DNA from: Lachnospira sp900551945
GTDB taxonomy: Bacteria > Bacillota > Clostridia > Lachnospirales > Lachnospiraceae
Length of the DNA stretch: 6,467 nt
Assembly (NCBI GenBank): GCA_048380335.1
Contig: DBFCCI010000018.1
Coordinates: 1-6,467, forward strand
Direction of reading: 5' to 3'
Made by a program: the position numbers and the translations under genes. This document shows positions 1 through 5,768 of this stretch, one piece after another. The notes under the pieces are model-generated. The model worked only from the letters and a program-made list of their open reading frames with translations. It did no database searches and had not been told where the DNA came from. Position 1 is the first letter of the stretch. Each line of letters opens with the position of its first letter.

Positions 1-33
1 TGTGACTGGACTTCTGAATGTTGCGACTGGACT
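1..33. repeat. Two-copy 21-base-period direct repeat, possible insertion-sequence terminus
   Basis: The unit TGTGACTGGACT at 1-12 recurs as TGCGACTGGACT at 22-33, with 11 of 12 bases identical and a 21-base period. On the minus strand the units read AGTCCAGTCGCA and AGTCCAGTCACA, end in CA, and directly follow the stop codon of the orphan tail at 34-159. Tandem transposase-binding units at a TG...CA end are known in some insertion sequences, for example the IS21 family. Only one end can be seen and the window starts here, so the assignment is an inference. A chance duplication or a short coding repeat (plus-strand frame 1 reads CDWTSECCDWT) is also possible. Confidence 0.35.
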
Positions 34-159
34 CTAATCTTCCCGACAATTATCATCTGAATTGATTTTCTCCATCCGTAACCTTGCCTGTTCCCTTTGT
101 TCGTCACTTAACCTTCTCGGCTTACGATAACCACATAACAGGAAAAAGCAGATAGATTG
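34..159 (-). pseudogene. Orphan C-terminal protein fragment, function unknown
   Basis: A 41-codon minus-strand stretch sits between an in-frame TAG at 162-160 and a TAG at 36-34. It has no convincing start codon or ribosome binding site. The readable part, CGYRKPRRLSDEQREQARLR, is basic and helical, with a KPRRLSDEQRE segment that looks like a genuine protein tail, not random sequence. It lies in the same frame as the broken regulator upstream of it (160-461), which ends at the separating TAG. I do not recognise the family. Its position against the repeat at 1-33 suggests the end of a mobile-element gene, but this is a guess. It may also be non-coding. Confidence 0.3.
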
Positions 160-461
160 CTACCTGCTCTTTCCATAAAACTTTATAAACTTGCTTCCTG
201 ACGCTTGGTCTTTGGTTTCTCCGGCATCTTCTGATCGGATATTTTCTGCTTCATCTTTGGAAAATCCTAATGCAAACATATTATCGAAGTAAGAAAAACA
301 AAGTACCTTTGCAGTATCCTCTCGCTTCTTTACCATTTCTCGAACAGATGGGATTTTTTCGCCTGCTGAAAGTTGTCCACTATAAATCGCACACCTTATT
401 TTTTTATAAGTTGCAAATAAATATGTTCCACATCGTGAAACACCCATTCATCATAAATCAT
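160..461 (-). pseudogene. Broken YtrA-type GntR-family transcriptional regulator
   Basis: The authentic start appears to be ATG at 461-459, preceded by AAGGAG (476-471) with 9-base spacing. It reads MIYDEWVFHDVEHIYLQLIKK and then stops. Moving to the next frame at a run of seven A's (405-399 on the minus strand) continues with IRCAIYSGQLSAGEKIPSVR, the classic N-terminal half of a GntR winged helix. One extra A would restore the frame. After PSVREM the expected remainder of the winged helix (recognition helix and wing, about 40 residues) is missing. The text jumps to a segment ending YFDNMFALGFSKDEAENI, which resembles the C-terminal helix of YtrA-like regulators (typically about 120 residues). 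The gene therefore carries a frameshift plus an apparent internal deletion and should not make a DNA-binding protein. YtrA-type regulators repress ABC transporter operons in response to cell-envelope antibiotics. This one is divergent from the intact ABC operon starting at 582, so it may once have controlled that operon or an older neighbour. Confidence 0.75.
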
Positions 462-581
462 AGATTTTATCTCCTTTATCACACCAACAGACAATACGAT
501 TAAAAAATTGCCTGATTTACTCATTCGCTTTTTAAGCAGAAAAAGTACCATGAAACTATCAAACGAAAAGGAGATTAAAAT

Positions 582-1331
582 ATGGCAACATTATTAGAAG
601 CAAATGAAGTAACAAAAATCTATGCTAAAGGGCAACGTCCAAGCCTAAATAAAGTATCTTTCAATGTAGCAGAAAGTGAATTTATCGCTATTATGGGTGC
701 TTCTGGCTCTGGAAAGACTACATTGCTTAATGTTCTTTCCACTATTGATACCCCTACAAGTGGCAGCATTGTAATCAATGGTGTTAATTTAAAACAACTG
801 AGCGACACAGGTTCTGCGGATTTCCGCAGGGATAATCTTGGATTTATATTTCAGGAATACTTTTTACTTGACAGCCTTACCATCCGAGAAAACATCTCTG
901 TCCCACTCACTTTACAAAAGCTTCCGCATAAAAAAATCGAAAAAATGGTGCGGAGTTTAGCAGAACGCTTTGGCATTGCCTCTCAGTTAGACAAATATCC
1001 AAACGAGCTGTCTGGCGGGCAGAGACAACGAGCATCGGCGGCAAGAGCCATTGTAAAACAGCCAAGTATTTTATTTGCTGATGAACCGACAGGAGCATTG
1101 GACTCAAACTCTGCTACCGAGTTATTAAAAACTTTGAAAGAAGCAAATGAAGAATTGCATACCACTATACTAATGGTCACACATGATGCATACGCTGCAA
1201 GTTTTGCTAACCGTATTCTGATTTTCAAAGACGGAAGCATTATACGCGAACTTCTTAAACAGGATGCCGATAGACGAACATTCTATGAAACCATTGCACA
1301 GGAAGTAGCCAAATTAGATACGGAAAGATAA
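582..1331 (+). CDS. ABC transporter ATP-binding protein, BceA/MacB-like
   Basis: This 249-residue protein is the cytoplasmic ATPase that drives the FtsX-like permease encoded 13 bases downstream. All nucleotide-binding motifs are intact: Walker A GASGSGKTT (39-47), Q-loop Gln 91 in FIFQEY, signature LSGGQ (143-147), Walker B ILFADE (163-168) with catalytic Glu 168, D-loop GALD (171-174) and H-loop His 201 in VTHD. Length and motif wording (STIDTPTSG, ADEPTGALDS) match the BceA/LolD/MacB branch, whose members move or release peptides, lipoproteins or lipid-bound antibiotics rather than importing nutrients. The start is supported by AAAGGAG at 567-573, 8 bases before the ATG. No strong promoter is visible in the 120 bases shared with the divergent regulator remnant. 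The best candidate, TTGCCT at 508 with TTTAAG at 531, is poor. The natural reading is a BceA-type resistance or sensing ATPase. The substrate cannot be told from sequence. Confidence 0.92.
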   Translation: MATLLEANEVTKIYAKGQRPSLNKVSFNVAESEFIAIMGASGSGKTTLLNVLSTIDTPTSGSIVINGVNLKQLSDTGSADFRRDNLGFIFQEYFLLDSLTIRENISVPLTLQKLPHKKIEKMVRSLAERFGIASQLDKYPNELSGGQRQRASAARAIVKQPSILFADEPTGALDSNSATELLKTLKEANEELHTTILMVTHDAYAASFANRILIFKDGSIIRELLKQDADRRTFYETIAQEVAKLDTER

Positions 1332-1344
1332 GGGGACAAAATTT

Positions 1345-3351
1345 ATGAATAATTTATCAATGGCACTTAAAAATCTTAAAAAAAATTTTTCATTTTACGC
1401 CCTTTACCTGCTTTCTGTATCATTTGTAATTACTGTCTTTTTTGCATTTACTTCATTCTCAGTGAATACAGTTATGCTTGAAAAGATATCTGGTAACGGG
1501 CGGGTTGAAATGATGTGTAACGTAATTTCTGTATTCCTAATGGCTTTTGTTGTTTTTTATATGTCATATTCCAACCGTTTCTTTTTACGTCGTCGAACAA
1601 AAGAACTTGGTGTTTACGCATTATTAGGATATAGAAAAACCACAGTGTTGTCATTGCTGACAACAGAGAATTTACTGGTTTGTTTTGGAGCGTTTATAGT
1701 AGGAATACTTCTCGGTAGTTTTTTTCATAAAGGCATTGTTTTTGGCATAACCAAGTTACTGGATTTATCTATCAATAATTCAAAAATACCCTTTTTCAAT
1801 GTCAATGCCATTGCAAAAACAGCTTGCTTTATTTTTGCTATCGTGATTGTATTGATGCTGTCTAACAGCAGGTTTCTTTTCAAGACATCGCTTATGGGAT
1901 TAGTTAGATTTGAAAAAAGTGCTGAACGAAAAATGAAATTTCATGCTGTTCCTTCCATCGTTGGCTTTTGCTGCATTATTTTGGGGTATGTTCTTGCATT
2001 GGATATCCTCAGAGGAGATAAATCTGTTTGGTTTGCGATTGGTTATACCCCCATTGCCATGCTGACACTTGTACTCGTAGTTGTGGGAACAATACTTTTT
2101 ATTTCATCCTTTCTTCCTTTTGTAGTACACATAAGCAAAAACAACAAACGGAAGTTTTATACAGAAACAAAAATAATTACTTCCCCAAATTTCATATACC
2201 GTATGCGTTCAAACTCTAAGACTTTAATCATGCTTACACTGTTATCCGCAGCAACGCTTACCGTCTCCAGCGTTATGGCTTTATCTTTATACTATCCAAT
2301 AGCTGCTGTGTCACGTATGGCACCGTCAGAAATTGAATGTAGAATTGAAAATGAAAGCGAAATAGATGCAATCAAACAAATTGTAAATGAGCATTCGTCC
2401 AAAAATGATGTTTCATTCCTGCAAACGAATATTTATAAAGTTACATCTACTTCCGAACAAGTTCCTTTGGAATATAGTGCAGGAAGCTCTAAAGGCGATT
2501 CAGATAACGAAAAAATTCTCCGAAATGCAGGGTTTGAATGTATCTCTTATTCAAACTATATAGCTCTCTTAGAAGTGCAAGGAAAAAAAGGGGCTTTGGA
2601 ACAAATTGGCGAGCTACACGATAGTGAGTGTATTTTAGTAAAATACCAGCCAGCTTCAGACAATGACGAAACGGGTAATGTTTATCCTTTGCTTATAGGT
2701 AATGAAGAAATATCTGTAACAGTCATCGCAACTACTTTAGATAATCCCATTTCATTTGCAAATAGCATTGGTACTTTGATTGTGAGTGACGACTTATATG
2801 ATGCAATAGCAGAAGAAATTAGCCCCGAAACGGAAGTCCTAAGTATAAATGGGCAGTCAATCAAAGATAATGAAGCTCTGTTTCTTGATTTATCCGAATA
2901 TTTAAATGATAGTCCTTATTTACAGGGAAACTCGCATAGGATACATGAGATATTTTCCCTAAGCAGTTCAACCTTCTTACTGCTTGGATTTCTTGTAATC
3001 TTGTTTTTTATCGCAACTGGAAGCATATTATATTTTAATAATCTTTCTGCCATAAGCGATTCGAAGGCTGATTATGAAATCTTAAGAAAAATGGGATACA
3101 CAGACAGAACGGTGAAAAAAATAATAAAGAAGCAGACGATATCTTTTTTTAGTATTCCGTTTTTATTCGGGTTGGTAGACTGTGTCTTTGCAACATTAGT
3201 ATACAGGACAGCCCTTATGCAGAACATTCTGAAAGAAAGCCTTATTCTGTATATTCCTATGTTTATCGCTATTCTGCTTACATTTATAATTTATATGATA
3301 TATTACTGTATGACTGTCCATACTTGCTGTAAAACAGTTCTAAAGAAATAA
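1345..3351 (+). CDS. FtsX-like ABC transporter permease, BceB-type
   Basis: This 668-residue membrane protein pairs with the ATPase just upstream. Its ribosome site AAGGGG (1330-1335) overlaps the ATPase stop codon, so the two are co-translated. Hydrophobicity suggests ten transmembrane helices near residues 17-38, 58-76, 104-126, 156-173, 203-221, 232-257, 293-317, 543-564, 601-620 and 632-656. A hydrophilic domain of about 225 residues lies between helices 7 and 8 (318-541). This is the BceB architecture, in which the large extracellular domain is the specificity determinant for peptide antibiotics such as bacitracin or lantibiotics. Two FtsX-type cytoplasmic loops are visible: RRRTKELGVYALLGYRKT (82-99) and a copy around SKADYEILRKMGYTDRTVKK (573-592), the likely contacts for the ATPase. 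Predicted role: removing an envelope-active peptide from its lipid target, or signalling its presence. The extracellular domain is too variable for me to name a ligand. Confidence 0.88.
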   Translation: MNNLSMALKNLKKNFSFYALYLLSVSFVITVFFAFTSFSVNTVMLEKISGNGRVEMMCNVISVFLMAFVVFYMSYSNRFFLRRRTKELGVYALLGYRKTTVLSLLTTENLLVCFGAFIVGILLGSFFHKGIVFGITKLLDLSINNSKIPFFNVNAIAKTACFIFAIVIVLMLSNSRFLFKTSLMGLVRFEKSAERKMKFHAVPSIVGFCCIILGYVLALDILRGDKSVWFAIGYTPIAMLTLVLVVVGTILFISSFLPFVVHISKNNKRKFYTETKIITSPNFIYRMRSNSKTLIMLTLLSAATLTVSSVMALSLYYPIAAVSRMAPSEIECRIENESEIDAIKQIVNEHSSKNDVSFLQTNIYKVTSTSEQVPLEYSAGSSKGDSDNEKILRNAGFECISYSNYIALLEVQGKKGALEQIGELHDSECILVKYQPASDNDETGNVYPLLIGNEEISVTVIATTLDNPISFANSIGTLIVSDDLYDAIAEEISPETEVLSINGQSIKDNEALFLDLSEYLNDSPYLQGNSHRIHEIFSLSSSTFLLLGFLVILFFIATGSILYFNNLSAISDSKADYEILRKMGYTDRTVKKIIKKQTISFFSIPFLFGLVDCVFATLVYRTALMQNILKESLILYIPMFIAILLTFIIYMIYYCMTVHTCCKTVLKK

Positions 3352-3353
3352 AA

Positions 3354-3393
3354 AGCTATATGAAATCATCGAGTTTTATAGCTCGGCGATTTC
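3354..3393 (+). promoter_or_regulatory. Hairpin region with two competing stems between transporter and two-component genes
   Basis: Directly after the permease stop, GAAATCATCGAG (3362-3373) can pair with CTCGGCGATTTC (3382-3393) around an 8-base loop. The 12-position stem has one A-C mismatch and one G-U pair. A second, perfect 7-base inverted repeat, AGCTATA (3354-3360) with TATAGCT (3377-3383), uses part of the same bases, so the two structures cannot form fully together. The larger stem is followed by GTACACTTTATTTG rather than a clean T-run, so it is a weak terminator at best. Partial termination, attenuation or transcript-end protection between the transporter and regulatory halves are all possible. 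Confidence 0.45.
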
Positions 3394-3399
3394 GTACAC

Positions 3400-3428
3400 T
3401 TTATTTGTTCACAGAGAGATAATATAAT
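3400..3428 (+). promoter_or_regulatory. Candidate sigma-A promoter for the two-component genes
   Basis: A perfect -10 hexamer TATAAT lies at 3423-3428, overlapping another good match, GATAAT, at 3418-3423. It is 29 bases before the kinase ATG and just downstream of the hairpin region. The -35 region is poor: TTTATT at 3400-3405 with a 17-base spacer is the best available. This could give the kinase and regulator their own transcription apart from the transporter genes. In AT-rich DNA a TATAAT can occur by chance. Confidence 0.4.
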
Positions 3429-3457
3429 TTAATGAGAAAATAGGAAGGAGGCAAAAC

Positions 3458-5023
3458 ATGAAGCAAACAATTTTAAAGCTACTGCTTTTTATAAATTCTA
3501 TTTTACTCATTGCATATATGGGGCTGACCGCTCATGCAGATTTTCATTTAAACACCAGAGGTGTCATTCCCTTATTTTTATCGTCTTTGCTGCTAATAGA
3601 TGTTACTTATGTAAGTTCCTGCAACATTAGGGAAAATAAAACCATTTCCCTATTTTGTGGTTTATTAGCATTAGAAAGTTGGTATATACTCTTAGCTGCT
3701 TCGGGCAACTCCATCACAAACACTATTTTTTTCGCTTTAAGTCCGGTAATATGGTGTGTTTCCATTAAATTCATACTAATGTTTTTGTTCCAAAACAGCG
3801 GATACAAATATCAGAAATTAATTAATCTCTGCCTGACGGGAACTTGTATTTTTGCTCTTATTGGCGTATTGGTGTCAAGTAAAATATTTTTCCTTCTCTA
3901 TTTCATACAATTTATGGCAAGCTGGCTGTGTTTTATTTTTACAGTGATATATCATAGAAAAAGAGTTGCTTTTGTTTTTAAGTCAGAATGGAGGCATATC
4001 ATTTTCTCCCTTATAGCAGTTATAGTTTTATTCCTTACTTATTATTTTTCAACAATGAGAGTTCCTGAACATCTTTCAAATTTTGGTGTATATATTCCTA
4101 TACTATTGTTTTGGGTAAGCATCCACGGTATCATACTGAAAGAACAAAACAGCCTTCCATTATCTGCCGTATTCAGTAATCGCCAATTAACATTACTTAT
4201 ATTTTCTGGAGTAATTATTTTTAGCTTGATAGCAATAATCTTAAATGGTGGATATTCTTTGCTTTTTATTATGCTGGATGCCCTGTTTGCGTTTTTATAT
4301 GTTTGCAATATTGCTTTGGATTTCAATTTCAAGAAAGGACATAATAAGATAATCAAGGAAAGCAAATACCATGTCGCACTACAACAATTACAACGGGAAG
4401 AACAATTAAATCTTGAATTTGCAAACTTTCTCCACGATGATATTCTTCAAGACCTGCTTTCTGTAAAAAATATGATGAAAAAAGCAGACCGCCCTGAAGT
4501 ACAGAAAATTATCACGGAAACTCTCGATAATATGAATACTTATATTCGTGAGCAAATGCAGGATTACCATCCTACGTTGCTTCCAAAACTTACTATAAAG
4601 GAAAACTACCAAAACTTGCTTGATGGTATTTCGCAATCTTTTCCGAATCGTAATATCTGTGTCTCCTTTGATTGTTCAGACTCCTTATTTCTGGTTGAGC
4701 CATACAATATCTTTGTGTACCGCCTGCTGAAGGAACTTGTCACGAATGTTTACAAACATTCGACAGGGGAAAAAGCATGGATAACCCTTACGCAGGATAA
4801 TGGGATTATAATACTGAGTGTGAGTGACAATGGAACTGTTGATGCAGATGTTCTCTCATCTGCTGACAGGTTAAAACATCGAGGACTTGCAATGATTACG
4901 GAACGAGTGAATGACATGGATGGCTCAGTAACTATATCTAATAACCATCCACATGGGATTTGCGTACAAACGATATTGCCGATGAAAGGAGATGTTTCTT
5001 ATCAACATTTTGTTAGTAGATGA
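3458..5023 (+). CDS. Polytopic sensor histidine kinase, HisKA_3 (NarX/ComP-like)
   Basis: This 521-residue membrane sensor kinase has an excellent ribosome site, AAGGAGG (3445-3451), 6 bases before the ATG. The N-terminal 290 residues are almost entirely hydrophobic, with about ten predicted helices (near 6-24, 37-53, 65-83, 87-110, 121-139, 143-165, 181-198, 207-226, 244-262 and 266-288) and no large extracellular domain. A short linker around 295-320 leads to the H-box FLHDDILQDL with phosphoacceptor His 326, the acidic HDD..Q form typical of HisKA_3 kinases. The ATPase domain shows the N-box ELVTNVYKHS (Asn 430), G1 DNG (457-459), G2 RGLAMI (475-480) and a terminal HG motif near 500. The layout resembles ComP, a polytopic quorum-sensing kinase, so a peptide, lipid or membrane-perturbation signal is plausible. 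No peptide-precursor gene is visible beside it. Its partner regulator overlaps its 3' end by 32 bases. The signal is unknown. Confidence 0.9.
   Translation: MKQTILKLLLFINSILLIAYMGLTAHADFHLNTRGVIPLFLSSLLLIDVTYVSSCNIRENKTISLFCGLLALESWYILLAASGNSITNTIFFALSPVIWCVSIKFILMFLFQNSGYKYQKLINLCLTGTCIFALIGVLVSSKIFFLLYFIQFMASWLCFIFTVIYHRKRVAFVFKSEWRHIIFSLIAVIVLFLTYYFSTMRVPEHLSNFGVYIPILLFWVSIHGIILKEQNSLPLSAVFSNRQLTLLIFSGVIIFSLIAIILNGGYSLLFIMLDALFAFLYVCNIALDFNFKKGHNKIIKESKYHVALQQLQREEQLNLEFANFLHDDILQDLLSVKNMMKKADRPEVQKIITETLDNMNTYIREQMQDYHPTLLPKLTIKENYQNLLDGISQSFPNRNICVSFDCSDSLFLVEPYNIFVYRLLKELVTNVYKHSTGEKAWITLTQDNGIIILSVSDNGTVDADVLSSADRLKHRGLAMITERVNDMDGSVTISNNHPHGICVQTILPMKGDVSYQHFVSR
4985..4994 (+). promoter_or_regulatory. 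Unusual ribosome binding site abutting the regulator start codon
   Basis: AAAGGAG (4985-4991) is followed immediately by ATG (4992-4994) inside the kinase 3' end. Ribosomes usually need about 5-9 bases between these elements. No better upstream site is visible, and the next in-frame near-start codons are ATC 5001, ATT 5007 and TTG 5010. The kinase stop lies 29 bases further downstream, so terminating ribosomes could back up and restart here. Confidence 0.5.
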
Positions 5024-5606
5024 CCATGCTTTATTTTCTAAAAGTTTGGAGATTGCATTGTCAGATTATTCAGAAATTGAAACCTTTGATAGTATCAATG
5101 ATGTTTCTCAATTAGACAATTATATTGTATCTAAGAAACCAGACATCATCCTTATGGATATAAACTTGAAGAATATATCTTCTGAGGATGGTCTGGAATT
5201 AGCAAAACAAATACTAAGTTGTTATCCAGAACAAAGGGTTGTAATTCTGTCTGGTTATGATTTGCCCGTATATCGAAGTGAAGGAAGAAAAATAGGAGCA
5301 AAAGGATTTGTTAATAAAAATATTGAACCTGAAAAGCTCATATCTATTCTTTCTAAAATAATGCAGGGGATACTTTATTTTGACAGGGAAATTCCATTCA
5401 TAGAAGGATTGACCGATAGTGAAAAACAAATTATACAGCTTATAGCAGAGGGACAAAAGCGAAAAGACATAGCAAGCACACTTTATATTAGTGAACGTAC
5501 CTTATCAAATCATTTGCAGCATATATTTGAAAAACTTGATGTTACATCAGCGGTTGAAGCCGTGACAAAAGCGATTCAACTCGGATACATCCCGCCAATA
5601 TGTTAA
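4992..5606 (+). CDS. LuxR/NarL-family response regulator
   Basis: This 204-residue cytoplasmic transcription factor is the expected phosphorylation target of the upstream kinase. The receiver domain (about 4-120) has the acidic pair Asp 10 and Asp 11 in LLVDDH, phosphoacceptor Asp 56 in ILMDINL, Ser 87 in ILSGYD at the switch position, and conserved Lys 109 in FVNKN. A LuxR-type helix-turn-helix follows (about 139-200: LTDSEKQIIQLIAEG, then KDIASTLYISERTLSNHLQH). The start is odd. The only in-frame ATG (4992) directly abuts AAAGGAG (4985-4991) with no spacer, and an in-frame TGA lies at 4983-4985. Similar regulators often begin at the residues matching INILLVDD, here encoded by ATC at 5001 (9-base spacing). 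Initiation at 4992 by translational coupling to the kinase, or a rare non-ATG start, are both possible. Likely targets are its own operon and the adjacent transporter genes. Confidence 0.9.
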   Translation: MFLINILLVDDHALFSKSLEIALSDYSEIETFDSINDVSQLDNYIVSKKPDIILMDINLKNISSEDGLELAKQILSCYPEQRVVILSGYDLPVYRSEGRKIGAKGFVNKNIEPEKLISILSKIMQGILYFDREIPFIEGLTDSEKQIIQLIAEGQKRKDIASTLYISERTLSNHLQHIFEKLDVTSAVEAVTKAIQLGYIPPIC

Positions 5607-5608
5607 TT

Positions 5609-5668
5609 AAGAGCCGATGATCTTGTGAAACAGTTTACAATTGCATCGGCTCTTCGTCTTCTTTGATG
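5609..5668 (+). terminator. Strong hairpin terminator closing the module
   Basis: AAGAGCCGATG (5609-5619) pairs perfectly with CATCGGCTCTT (5644-5654), giving an 11-base stem that starts 3 bases after the regulator stop codon. The 24-base loop can fold further, with TTGT and AAA pairing to TTT and ACAA around a CAG loop. The stem is followed by a pyrimidine-rich, T-rich tract (CGTCTTCTTTG). The tract is not a pure T-run, but placement and stem strength make a rho-independent terminator the best reading. Confidence 0.75.
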
Positions 5669-5768
5669 ATTGTCACACACAAACCATATATATTATTCTA
5701 ACTTTTCCTCCTTTCTGACCACAGAGTAGTATATAAAATAGATGTTTTACACCCACGGAACGTAGAAA
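5669..5768. other. Gene-free junction between the module and the chemoreceptor fragment
   Basis: About 100 AT-rich bases without a supportable gene. On the minus strand an AAAGGAGG sequence sits near 5714-5707, but the nearest ATG opens only a four-codon frame ending in TGA. The last part (about 5742-5768) may be coding debris of the downstream chemoreceptor: in its frame it reads MFYTHGT, stop, KMVNM, resembling the end of a Cache sensor domain with a Trp codon turned into TAG at 5763-5765. A further in-frame TAG at 5739-5741 blocks extension. The recombination junction probably lies in this stretch. Confidence 0.45.

Noticed and set aside
270..503. 77-codon plus-strand frame opposite the broken regulator
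   Set aside because: It is antisense to recognisable GntR sequence, lacks a ribosome site and shows no protein-like motif. It is a shadow.
508..536. TTGCCT / TTTAAG as a promoter for the ATPase gene
   Set aside because: Spacing is correct at 17 bases, but both hexamers are weak. Too poor to list as a feature.
550..600. Short plus-strand frame starting ATG 550 and running into the ATPase start (MKLSNEKEIKIWQHY)
   Set aside because: It has no ribosome binding site, is only 15 codons, and includes the ATPase ribosome site itself. Most likely chance.
4042..4365. 107-codon minus-strand frame inside the kinase membrane region
   Set aside because: It mirrors AT-rich membrane-helix codons of the kinase on the other strand and has no start signal.
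5680..5720. AAAGGAGG on the minus strand, suggesting a leftward gene start
   Set aside because: The nearest ATG opens a four-codon frame ending in TGA, and no longer frame follows.
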